DNA from: Sipunculus nudus
Lineage: Eukaryota > Annelida > Sipuncula > Golfingiida > Sipunculidae
Assembly (NCBI GenBank): GCA_026874595.1
Contig: CM049306.1
Coordinates: 53,042,019 to 53,106,018 of the forward strand
Length of the DNA: 64,000 nt
Reading direction: 5' to 3'
Below, piece by piece: positions 25,920 to 35,811 of the stretch. The notes beneath the pieces are model-generated. The model worked only from the letters and a program-made list of their open reading frames with translations, did no database searches and had not been told where the DNA came from. The stretch's first letter is position 1; each line of letters begins with the position of its first letter. Position numbers and translations under genes: made by a program.

Positions 25920-26376
25920 AGGGGCCCAATCACCTATCAGACTTTTATAAACTAAAGGTAATCCCTTGGATCTCCTATAAAAATTAGCCAGAAAACATGA
26001 ATATCACCGCAGACATGTTGTTTGTTTTGTTTATATCAACCCGTTTACTATATGTGGGGCCCTGCAAAAATGATCAAAACAAATTCAACAAGGGCATCTG
26101 GCAGTAGGTCAGGTAAGTCAAAGCTTTGTAAATGGCGTTTTGCAACAAGTGACCTTTTTACCTCCGCATATATGCAACCTACCACCTTAGGTTACATGTT
26201 TTTCCCATTAGTCAACATTGCTCTGTTTACAAACATGTTGTTGAGAAACAGTTTCATACATCCTTCACAAAGGCGTGAAAAACTTTTCACGACATAAAAG
26301 TACCCTTTGATCATTTATATATACACAAAGGAAGCCAGAAATCACAAATTTTCAGATGGTAGGTGAATGGACACCT
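25920..26376. mobile_element. TTAA-flanked MITE, copy C (457 bp)
   Basis: TTAA lies at both ends (25916-25919 and 26377-26380). Left end AGGGGCCCAATCACCTATC and right end GGTAGGTGAATGGACACCT are inverted repeats. They match the right end of the 38.6 kb copy (AGGTGATTGGGCCCCT). The interior is more diverged than between copies A and B. A 91-codon plus frame inside has no support. Confidence 0.7.
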
Positions 26377-26770
26377 TTAAAGAGACAACATGTATTTGTA
26401 ATTTGACAGAATGCCAGGAACTGAAGTGAAAACCAAATATATTATATTAGATGTTGATGTTTAACACATCTCTACTCTTATGATCTGGCAGTTTACATAC
26501 TGTCTGCTTGCATATGTACATCGCCATCTTTGTTTTAGCTGTTTAAGTTTTTACAGTGATTACATGACATAAATCTGACCCAGCTGTTAATTTAAAGAGT
26601 ATGTATGTAACCTAGGGCCTTTTCTTTTATCAGGAGGGCTGAAATGTTTGAAGCACAGGAAATTTTCTCATTTATTATTATTATCATTACTTACATATTC
26701 TTGAAAGATTTTTTTTCCATTTCATTTCTTATTGCTACTTGTTTACTTTAAAATTTATTTTATATGATAA

Positions 26771-27020
26771 TTAAAACTTTATTAAGTTTAAAATACGTGC
26801 TACAGTGAAAGGTGAACTAGAGATGGTTGAAAGTTTAAATATGTCTGTTATACATTTGGTAAACTTTCCTGGACAGTTAAACTGGGACTTGTTCCATAGT
26901 TGAAAAAATTTACATTTCACACTTAGGGCCATGACAAAACCTTGGGGCAAGAAATAGTATAGATCTAGAAACCAAAATGTTCCTTGGGGTCCAGTCTTGG
27001 GTATTAAGAAACGCCTGTGA
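26771..27020 (-). other. Exon-like open segment
   Basis: On the minus strand the acceptor GTTTGGCCTTTTACAG is followed by a frame open for more than 80 codons (VHRRFLIPKTGPQGTFWFLD and on). A second frame is open for 36 codons. No convincing donor follows, so it may be a terminal exon or chance. Confidence 0.25.
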
Positions 27021-27118
27021 ACACTGTAAAAGGCCAAACACATTCAAGGCTTTCAAGAACCTGTTAAATGTAAAAGAAGAGTTATACTGAATAAGGACAA
27101 TGATACAAATTCCATATA

Positions 27119-27301
27119 CAGTGAAACCTCGTTGTGTCGAAGTCAAAGGGACCCTCAGAAAACTTCGACACATCCGGGGTTCGACACAAGCGGGTTTTAT
27201 TTTGTAATAATTGAACTAGAGTTATCCTGAATATCGAGTCTGTAACTTCGACATAAGCGGGGTATTCGACTTAAGCGAGTTCGACACAACGAGGTTTCAC
27301 T
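27119..27301. mobile_element. Tc1/mariner-type MITE with near-perfect long TIRs
   Basis: Starts TA|CAGTGAAACCTCGTTGTGTC and ends GACACAACGAGGTTTCACT|A. The two ends are inverted copies over about 22 bp, and further TTCGACA / TGTCGAA motifs repeat inside. At 183 bp it is a compact non-autonomous element and the best preserved of the CAGTG-end family here. Confidence 0.85.
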
Positions 27302-27539
27302 ATATATGATATATGAAAGGAATGATATTATTACTAAGCCTTACATGAGGCAAAGAAAGTGTTGGAAAGCTGCAATATGTTGCTAGGACATATAAGATAA
27401 GATAATAAGATAAGATATAGTTTATTGCTATATATATGTAATGAAATCATCACATACAATAGTATTTGGCTTGACTGGCTTGCTTAAGCAAACACATTTA
27501 ACAAGAAATAATAAAATAAAATTGTGTACAGAAAAAAAG

Positions 27540-27555
27540 ACATATGACTAAGAAT
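27540..27555. repeat. Left target-site duplication of LINE-A
   Basis: ACATATGACTAAGAAT here pairs with ACAAATGACTAAGAAT at 31801-31816 (15 of 16 identical). It marks both borders of LINE-A and shows that LINE-B was continuous before the insertion. Confidence 0.8.
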
Positions 27556-27556
27556 T

Positions 27557-27632
27557 AATTTTATTAAATGAACAATTTATTAAACAATCAATAATTCAAG
27601 AAAACAATTCATCCACACCATTCCTAGCTAGT
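27557..27632 (+). pseudogene. LINE-A ORF2 fragment upstream of the Helentron-like insertion
   Basis: Open in one frame: ILLNEQF, then IIQENNSSTPFLAS. LNEQF...EN is the linker typically found before the LINE reverse transcriptase. If the element 27633-29526 is removed, this frame runs directly into 29527 (RNRLDNIIIDINGLESIMKG), which supports the insertion model. Confidence 0.65.
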
Positions 27633-28631
27633 AACAAGGGACCTATGGGTCACTGTGCTCAGCTGACGTTAACCTTGAAGGTAAAAATCTAAAATAATAT
27701 CAAATGGAGATAAAGAGTAAGAAGAAGAGGTAATAAAGGCCATGGTTGGTTTATATGATTGGTTTGTATTGATGAGCAAGAAATTGTTGCAAAAAATATT
27801 TTGTGACCTGACCGAGTGTTTCCTAATGTTGAAACTAAAGCATGTGAGCAGTTTGTGAACAAATGATCTGTACTATTCCCATGATCATTAATTGGTTTTT
27901 CTATTAACTGTTGACATTTCAGTAGTTTACACATTTGTTCAATTGAATCTATTTTTTTGTATAATGTATATTATTAAATATATATGTATTTTTTAATGAA
28001 ATGTATACAGTTGAAATATAGCTAATTAACAACATAAATAGGGCAAACAAAGCCTGATCTCAAATTCTGCTGAGGCAGAAAAATAATGAACAAATGTTTG
28101 TAATATTCCTCATTTTTTTATCACATCAATTATTTTCTAATTTAAGTTTATATTTCTATACATTTCAAATTTAACATATATATCTGAATATAAAAGTTGA
28201 TTCATAATTCTCAATTGCATCATCATAAATCTCAATCTTGTCAGATAACACCACATCATGCATACAAATGTTTATTTATTTTTTACCACAAAAATATATC
28301 TTTTAAATCTGCAAAACAATAAATATCTAAAAATAATACTTGATTTAGATTTCACAATTTTTAATTGTGTCTTTATTTATCCATAATGTGCTTCATATTT
28401 CATAATAATTTAAGCATACTGATGGGTTCAATAATATTTGTTAAAATCATTTAAAAGAAAATTGATTTCTTTAAAAATGCTACATTACACAACATTGCAT
28501 CTTCTGGATTACACCTTGAATTATTTTTTCAAGGAAAGTTTTTGCATATCGGAGTGGAAACAGCATTACAATTAAGGAGATACAGTGAAAACAATAACAA
28601 TTACTGCATAACACTTGGTGGGTTAGGTTTG

Positions 28632-28650
28632 CGGGGGGGGGGGGGGGGGG
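28632..28650. repeat. Poly-G tract
   Basis: About 19 consecutive G on the plus strand, followed by more G-rich sequence; potentially quadruplex-forming and unstable. It lies between the element's 5' part and the captured exon. Confidence 0.9.
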
Positions 28651-28684
28651 TGATTGGGGTGGTGATATGAGAATAACTGTACAC

Positions 28685-28775
28685 CTGTCACAGCAGGGGA
28701 TCTCCCTCAGTGACTGTAACAAATCAGAAACCCTGGCATAGATGACTTCCAGTGACCTGGAGTTGGACCCTGCAT
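28685..28775 (-). pseudogene. Exon-like fragment captured inside Helentron-like element 1
   Basis: The acceptor CACTTGCTTTGATTACAG and donor GACAG|GTGTACAG flank 91 nt open in one frame: AGSNSRSLEVIYARVSDLLQ, then SLREIPCCD and the start of an R codon. Because the block sits between the two halves of LINE-A, it must have arrived with the inserted element, as expected for Helitron-type gene-fragment capture. Its phases (needs one leading base, leaves two) do not fit the host gene chain. Parent gene not recognised. Confidence 0.55.
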
Positions 28776-29437
28776 CTGTAATCAAAGCAAGTGACTACAG
28801 AAAAAAAATCAATAACTAGCTTAATTTTCAAGCTTTTATTTTCAAATTTCAGATTTAGACAAACTAAATATTTATGTTTACATGCTGTGAAAATTAAATC
28901 AATGGTGCTTACAGGAAAAAAACGTGCCATGGTCAAAGTTGGGCAAAATTTAAGGTACTGATTTTTTTTATGCTAATAACTTAAAAAATTTACAATATTC
29001 AGATCTAATTTTGGGTAAAAAATTGAATCTTAATTAAAAATAGTTATATACTTGAGAAAATAGACTCTAGTTTCAAAATTTTTCATGTTAAGTGAGTTAT
29101 TATTTTTCCTGATTTTTTACAAAGTCCATTATGTTTGGGCCCATAACTTAAAGAATTTATACTTTACAGACTTAATTTCTAGCATGTACATAGGAACTAT
29201 ATAGAGGAATATTTATGGTAAATATGAGGAAAAACAGATGAGTGGTTTTGATATTAGGCAGTCCTGAAGTGTGAAAATAGGATTTTAATAAAAAATTGAG
29301 GTTTTTCCTTAATTTCCCAAAGGAAGGAAGTCGCAAAGACCCAGTTTTCGGCTTGGTAGGAGATCTTGGGGACATCTAACATTATGCTGAATTTTGGATT
29401 CCTAGGTCCTACGGTTTCAAAACGTGCCACATCTACA

Positions 29438-29520
29438 GACGGACGGACGGACGGACAGACGGACGGACGACGGACAATGGACCACGACTATAGCTCAGAT
29501 GACTTATAGTCAGCTGAGCT
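29438..29520 (+). repeat. (ACGG)n microsatellite and terminal hairpin of Helentron-like element 1
   Basis: GACGGACGGACGGACGGACA-type repeats are followed by an imperfect palindrome: TAGCTCAGATGACT, TAT, AGTCAGCTGAGCTA (one mismatch). The same module is at 35722-35805 and 54390-54463 and, degenerate, at 308-383. Confidence 0.8.
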
Positions 29521-29526
29521 AAAAAT

Positions 29527-31402
29527 AGAAATAGACTTGACAACATCATTATTGATATTAATGGACTAGAATCAATAATGAAAGGTCTAAACTGTAACAA
29601 GTCCCAAGGTCCTGATGAAGTGCCCCCAATCGTCCTTCGGGAATGCCACAAAGAACTGGTTTATCCACTAATGGAAATTTTTTACCTTGTCAATGGAAAA
29701 AGGGCAACTTCCCTCACTATGGAAAAAGGCTAATGTATCACCAATCTATAAAAATGGAGAAAAAAATATGCCAATTAATTACAGACCTATATCACTGACA
29801 TCCTGTATTTGCAAACTTTTTGAAAAAATAATCTTTGCCAAAATGTACAACTTTTTAAAAGAGAATAACATAATAAGCCCATATCAGTCTGGCTTTATCC
29901 CAGGAGACTCGACAGTATACCAACTGTCTGACCTATACAATTCAATCTGCCAAGACGTTGATAAAGGCAAGGAAGTACAGGCTGTATTCCTAGATATGAG
30001 TAAAGCTTTTGACAAGGTCTGGTCTGAACGCCTCCTCACCAAATTGTCATCAGTTGGAATTAAAGGAAAATTACTTCGGTGGTTAGCACAGTATTTAAAA
30101 AATAGGAAACAAAGAGTAATAACTGAAAATGAACTTTCTGATTGGGAATCACTTCGTGCAGGAGTACCCCAAGGGTCCATACTGGGACCCCTATTATTTT
30201 TAATATTCATCAACGACATCACAGAAAACATAGTGAGCAATATCAGATTATTCGCTGATGATACTATGTTATATCTCACCATAGAAAATCCATCATTAGC
30301 AGAAAAAATATTAAACAATGACTTGGATAAAATATTTAAATGGTCCACAAAATGGTTAGTCACTTTTAACGCAAAGAAAACCAAATCCTTAATATTTTCA
30401 TCTAAATCATCTAAAACTTCTCACCCAGACCTATATTTAAATGGCATTAAAATAGATAAATTTAACAGTCACAAACATCTAGGATTAACATTCAGAAAGG
30501 ACTGTAAATGGAATGATCACATAGAAAATATAAAAGCCCAAGCAAACTCTAAAGTATTAATACTAAGCAAACTGAAATATATGCTTGATAGGAAAACTCT
30601 TGAAAACATATGCTTCACTTATATAAGGCCAATATTGGAATATAGCAATGTTGTGTGGTGTAACTGCACACAAGAGCAAAGTGATACATTGGAGGCAGTG
30701 CAGCTACAAGCTGCCAGGATTGTGACAGGCTGTGTCAGAGGAACTAGCCATGCCAAACTATACAAAGAAACAGGCTGGCCCCAATTAAAAAAACGTAGGG
30801 AAAACTCTGTGGTCATCCAAGTACACAAAATGTTAAAACAAGAAAGTCCAAAGTACCTTTACCTTCTATTACCTCCACCAAGAAACTATACCTTTAATAC
30901 AAGGTCAAGTGCTCTACCCAATATACAAAACATTTTCTCTAGAACAGAGCTGTACTACAACTCATTCCTACCAAAATCTATACGACTATGGAACAAACTA
31001 GATGATAGACTTAAACACTGCCAGACCAGTAAATTGCTAAAAAATAATATATCAAGAGAAATTGCTAAAAACAAACCACCTAAATATTATAATTCAGGAT
31101 CAAGAAGAGCCCAGATAATTCACACACGGCTAAGAACACAGTGCAGTAATCTAAACCATGATTTATATAGAAGACACTTATCAAAAGATTCAAAATGCCA
31201 ATGTGGATTCGAAACAGAAAACGCAGAACATTACCTACTGCAGTGTCACCTCCATGTCAACTCTAGAAGTAAACATCTCCCCCTAAATATACCTGTAGAA
31301 GAACTTCTTTATGGAAATCCCTATGCAAGCCACATCAGAAATTAAGAAATTTTTGAAGCAGTATCTTCATACATAGAAGACACAAAAAGGTTCAAAATAT
31401 AA
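29527..31402 (+). pseudogene. LINE-A ORF2: reverse transcriptase with C-terminal zinc motif, two lesions
   Basis: The long open part is 29687-31345 (552 codons). Catalytic blocks: FLDMSKAFDKV at 101-111 (metal-binding D103), PQGS at 161-164, FADDT at 189-193 (metal-binding DD). The end carries a CxC...H...C zinc-type motif (C504, C506, H515, C520), as in many LINE ORF2 tails. The region 29527-29686 (NKSQGPDEVP, a conserved pre-RT motif) is in another frame, shifted at a run of six T (29678-29683). The TAA at 31343 looks premature: the frame stays open 18 more codons, ending EDTKRFKI. The endonuclease is missing. Non-functional in this copy. Confidence 0.9.
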
Positions 31403-31850
31403 TACTCCCCACCATATTTTCCCCTAAAAGTGATATTCATAATTCAGTCATAAAATTAGTCCTAATATACTAGGACCTGAAACAAAAATGAAACAAAAAC
31501 AATTTTAAATACTTGTCTTCCATATAATTAATTAAATTTTAAAAAAAAGAACAAATGAACAATTTCTTCCATTCTTACTAAGAAAATTTACAACTTGCCT
31601 TCACTTACCCAACATCCATACCACCCTACCTCACCTAAACTCACTCACATCCAAACACTCTGAATACTGCCATCGTATATTGTTAATGGAAACATTCGGG
31701 AGAGAGTTGAGGTAAGCTTTAAGTAGCTTGCACTTAATCCCAACGATGCTTGTATTATGTGATTTATATGTGCATATTTAGTATCAATAAAATATCTAAA
31801 ACAAATGACTAAGAATGTTTGACTAGATTATTGTGCTGCAAGTGATATAT

Positions 31851-32316
31851 TTAATTCCTAAATGGCTGACGCATAAGTGCTAGTTTGAGTTTTTTGGAAT
31901 TGCCTGATAGCGACCTGTAGCGAACCCCCGATTTCATTTTTTTAAACAAATAGTGCGCCGGATGACTATATTCTTCTATAATGTTGTTTGCTTTCTTCAA
32001 CAATCGTGTTTGAAATAAAGAGTCAACTGTGGGTAAAGGAACCCTAATAATCCTCTCAGCTGTTCTAACTACCTGCGAAAGACGGTTCCTTTCCTCGACC
32101 GTGACACTGCCTTCCCATACAGTGACTGACAACGTCAGGACTCCCTGAATTACCGCCCGATAAAACTTTAATAAAATCAGTTGACTGAGCCCGAAATCTT
32201 TTAGGTTCCTTAGAAAGAATAAACGTTGCTGTGCCTTCTTTACACAGTAATTAACATTTTTGGCCCACTTTAAATCAGAAGAAATAAAAATTCCTAAAAA
32301 AATAAAATTAGACTCA
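31851..32316 (-). pseudogene. LINE-B reverse transcriptase C-terminal remnant
   Basis: The minus-strand frame contains FLGIFISSDLKW, KKAQQRLFFLRNLKDFGLS, FYRAVIQGVLTLSVTVWEGS, then RNRLSQVVRTAERIIRVPLP and HPAHYLFKKMKSGVRYRSL. This order (FLG, KKAQQRLYFLR, FYRA.I.SVL....VW, AE.I.G..LP, HP.H.LF...SG.RYRS) is the standard tail of L2/CR1-type ORF2 proteins. A TAA interrupts the frame near 32320. About 155 residues survive; the palm and endonuclease are absent. Confidence 0.85.
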
Positions 32317-32334
32317 ATATCTTATGTTTTAACA

Positions 32335-32440
32335 AGATTTCTCCACTTAGACACAAATTTGTTTTGAACCAAGGCCCCCTTGCTCTGTAGTTCAAATTTC
32401 AACCACTTGACTACATTCTATCACACTCTCAGGTTATCTA
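32335..32440 (-). other. Weak tRNA/SINE-like sequence upstream of LINE-B
   Basis: On the minus strand TAGTCAAGTGGTTGAA resembles an A box and CTTGGTTCAAAAC a B box about 30 nt later. It could be a SINE fragment abutting LINE-B, or degenerate LINE coding sequence. Confidence 0.25.
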
Positions 32441-33193
32441 AAATTCTGTTGATTTACAAAGAAATTTAAGAAAAGGTAGGACTCAATGCAAGGAGGATTT
32501 GGCTACATGTCTTGAGGTAGTACAGAGTATGTTGAGGACTTACATGATTAATTTGTCTGCTTCAATGAATGTCTCCTCAGTTTTTCACTTTTCAAAGGTT
32601 TAAAATATCTGATGGTGATTCTAATTGAAAACTTGTGTCTCAGGCCAGAATAAACTTCAGATTATCCCTTATGTATATAATTTCTTTGTGATCTTATATA
32701 AGTCCTGATCTAAAGATCTAGCAACCTCTGCAAAAACCACCAGCACAGCTCCTAACTAAAGTGACATTAGAACATCTCCATGGCTACACACCCATGAAAT
32801 GCTTTACATTTTCAACAGCACTTTTACATTAAACCGACTGTTTTTACAGCTGATATTGTACAATAAACTAGAGTACAGAATCTGTAGATTCTATTACCAT
32901 GCATGATTCCAGTGCCTGGGAATGTGATTTTCTCACAATTCATTTGGTGGTTATTGTATACTAAAGACAAATGTGAACAATAACTTGTAGAAAACATCAT
33001 GGGTTCGTTTCACAGCAGAGTGATTCCCTGACTCTATAACTTCAAAATTATGACTGTAGGTGCTTAAATCCAAAAAATAAAATATCAATAGTTGGAGAGT
33101 TTAAGAACACAAAATGATTTATGTGGAATGACTGGCAGCAATGTTGGACATTTCCATAAAATATCAAATTCATAACATGAGACAGCATTTAAG

Positions 33194-35811
33194 AACAAGG
33201 GACCTATGGGTCACGACGCTCAGCTGTTATATATGATAAAAAAATATTATTTAGAAATGAGGCACATGCTGGTTTTGTGTGGTAATAAATATAAGCTGTA
33301 TTATGAGTTGTTGTTGTTTAGCTTATGTATGATTTTGATAGTACCTTTGGAGACAGGGAAGAGGATTGATTTCATTTATTTTATAAACAAATGGAGTACT
33401 ATTGTCACACAGATTTTGACTTGGCCATATAACTTATAAGCAGAACATATAATATAAGAGTTTAACTATTTATTAAAAAAAATACAAATATTGTCCCAAA
33501 TATAATTTTATTGAAAATAATAAGAGAATCATATGATTTTTTAAAATTAAATATAACTGATATGATTATTAAAATAATATTAAAGAATATATTCATGAAT
33601 GCATTCATGAATACATTTTGAAAGTATTTGCACGAGTATTCATATATTTTCATTTTTACCTGAATTCCCATTCTTTATGCAAGAAATTTTATAATGGAGT
33701 ACAAAATCATATTCGTATTTAAATACAATTACAAAGTATTTGCACCATGTCTGGAATTTATTCAGTTTTCACCAAACATTGATGTTGAGAATCCAGAATA
33801 TACAAAATTCACACATTTAAATAATGATCATAAGTACCTGGTTTTATGGCTTTTATTTATATTAAAAAATAACTGTAAAAAATTCATTTTGGACTAATTT
33901 CACATCATTGTACGCAATAGACACAGCAGGAATCTAGATTAATATTATCAACTGCATCTTTGTCTAATTTCCTTCATATGATCCCTAATGATTAGTAATG
34001 AATAATATGATTTACTTCTTTATCATTAAAATTGAACTGAAAAATGCCATAGGTGACTGCATGGTGTTATTTGGAATATGTGACATTCTACCCATCGATA
34101 CAAGATTCTTATATCATCAGTAACTGCAAGTTAATTTCCTGTTATTATAAACTAACAAATTCCTTTTCTATTTTTCTTTAATTTGTTATTAAAAACCAAT
34201 AAAAATTTATTTATTTATTGTTTTTTGTTATGTTCTTGGTTAAAACTACTAGATGAGTTGGGTTGGACACCTGGATCAACTGTGGCTTGCCATAAGCTGC
34301 CTGGATTCCATGTATGCCTCGCCTCAAGCGTGCATAATTTGATGAAAGGTCAACAAGGTCAACATACAGGTGACTCAAGAGGGGCTGGAGAGAGCCAAAG
34401 TCTGACAGCGTCTCATAAAAAACATTAATAAAAGCTACAATTTTTGGCCAATTTCTTTCAGCTTTCTAAACTAAAAAGCTGAAATGCTTATGTGTGCATG
34501 AAATGAAAATTATATCAACAGTGCTCACGGGAAACAAACGTGCCATGGTCACAGTTGGGCAAAATTTAAGGTACTAATTTTATATTTATACTAAATAAAA
34601 TTTGAAAAATTCAGAACTAATTTTGGGTATTCAACTGAATCTTGATTAAATAATGTTACATCCCTGAAAAAAAATCTCTAGCTTCAGCAATGCTCTCGTT
34701 AAGGGAGTAAATATATTTCTTGATTTTTTACAAAGTGCATTATGTTTGGGCCCATAACTTTTACATAACAATTACACAATACTGACATCATTCTGGCATG
34801 TGCATAGAGAATGAAAAATATGTATATTATTTATGATTAAAGTCAGATCAGTGGTTTTGATATTAGGCAGTCTTGAAGTGTAACAATGGGTTTTTAATGG
34901 AAAAATGAAGTTTTTCATTAATATCTCGAATGTCCTAGTGACCAAATTCTTGGCATGGTAGGGCATTTTGGAGACATCTAACTGTATGCCGAATTTAAGG
35001 AACTTAGAGCTGAAGCTGGGGAGCTGAGCTCTTGCAAACTGCATAACACTAGCTTGATGTAAACAATATGTTACATGGTGCTTGAAAACTTGATTAAAAT
35101 CTACAGTTTTTGATCAACTGGTTTCAAATTTTTGGTGTTCACAGTTGAAATGCTAACAAAAACATGCTGTGAAAATTAAATCCACAGTACTTACAGGAAA
35201 AAAACGTGCCATGGTCAAAGTTGGGCAAAATTTAAGGTACCAATTTTTTATTTTTTTTTAATATTTTAAAAAATTTAAAAGATTTTCATCTAATTTTGGG
35301 TATACAATTTAATTTTGATTAATTAAAGTTATATTACTGGAAAAAAGGTCCATAGCATTAACATTTTTTGCGTTAAGTGATCAAATATCTTTTCTGATTT
35401 TTTACAAAATGCATTATGTTTGGGCCCATAACTTTTTTAAATTAAATAATACAGACATAATTTCTGGCATGTACATAGGAACTATATAGAGGAATATTTA
35501 TGGTAAATATGAGGTAAAACAGATGAGTGGTTTTGATATTAGGCAGTCCTGAAGTGTGAAAATAGGTTTTTAATAAAAAATTGAGGTTTTTCCTTAATTT
35601 CTCAAAGGAACGAAGTTGCAAACACCCAGTTTTCGGCTTGGTAGGAGATCTTGGGGACATCTAACATTATGCCAAATTTTGGATTCCTAGGTCTTACGGT
35701 TTCAAAACGTGCCACATCTACGGACGGACGGACGGACGGACAGACGGACGGACGACGGACAATGGACCACGACTATAGCTCAGATGACTTATAGTCAGCT
35801 GAGCTAAAAAT
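33194..35811 (+). mobile_element. Helentron-like (HINE) element 2, two tandem core units and an exon-like insert
   Basis: Same ends as elements 1 and 3 (AACAAGGGACCTATGGGTCAC...GCTCAGCTG and CAGCTGAGCTAAAAAT). The 5' module 33194-33860 aligns with 52927-53585. Core units start near 34505 and 35170 (period 666 bp, sharing ACGTGCCATGGTCA.AGTTGG, TTTGGGCCCATAACTTTT and GACATCTAAC). Between 33860 and 34480 lies sequence absent from element 3, including an exon-like block on the minus strand. Non-autonomous. Confidence 0.7.
34271..34411 (-). pseudogene. Exon-like fragment inside Helentron-like element 2
   Basis: 141 nt, 47 codons, phase 0 at both ends. Acceptor ATTAATGTTTTTTATGAG, donor GATCCAG|GTGTCC. 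The peptide includes TLSDFGSLQPLLSHLYVDLV, then SSNYARLRRGIHGIQAAYGK. The opposite strand is also open, so strand choice rests on the splice borders. It sits between the 5' and 3' modules of the element, as in element 1. It would not break the host gene phase chain, so an in-place host exon flanked by two separate insertions is the alternative. Confidence 0.45.

Larger units (their letters stand above)
27633..29526 (+). mobile_element. Helentron-like (HINE) element 1, inserted in LINE-A, carrying an exon
   Basis: 5' end AACAAGGGACCTATGGGTCAC, then GCTCAGCTG at about 27657; 3' end (ACGG)n microsatellite at 29438-29472, GGACAATGGACCACGACTA, then hairpin and CAGCTGAGCTAAAAAT. GCTCAGCTG and CAGCTGAGC are subterminal inverted repeats. 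One 550-bp core unit spans 28870-29410. A splice-bounded exon on the opposite strand lies at 28685-28775. No Rep/helicase gene, so non-autonomous. The Helentron assignment rests on architecture only. Confidence 0.65.
27556..31800 (+). mobile_element. LINE-A: non-LTR retrotransposon, 5'-truncated, itself interrupted
   Basis: Bounded by a 15/16-bp target duplication. Order: ORF2 fragment 27557-27632; foreign Helentron-like element 27633-29526; ORF2 resumes 29527-31345; 3' UTR with AATAAA at about 31786 and a short A-rich end at 31800. Only the part from just upstream of the reverse transcriptase onward is present, as expected for 5'-truncated target-primed insertion. The clade is unassigned within the jockey/CR1/L2-like non-LTR elements. 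Confidence 0.85.
27395..32320 (-). mobile_element. LINE-B: L2/CR1-like non-LTR retrotransposon, 5'-truncated, split by LINE-A
   Basis: The coding remnant is at 31851-32316. Beyond the 16-bp target duplication the minus-strand 3' UTR resumes at 27555 and ends with AATAAACT and a (TATCTTATCT)-like tail at about 27400-27425. Everything between 27556 and 31800 is a later insertion. The head beyond 32320 is lost or unrecognisable. Confidence 0.65.

Noticed and set aside
29172-29375. 65-72-codon minus-strand frame repeated in Helentron-like elements 1-3 (also 35442-35660, 54129-54326)
   Set aside because: It recurs because the element core recurs; substitutions look random by codon position and there is no domain, so it is not called a gene.
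29884-30384. 166-codon minus-strand frame
   Set aside because: Antisense shadow of the LINE-A reverse transcriptase.
34183-34428. 81-codon plus-strand frame
   Set aside because: The minus strand has both an acceptor and a donor around an equally open frame; the plus frame has neither.
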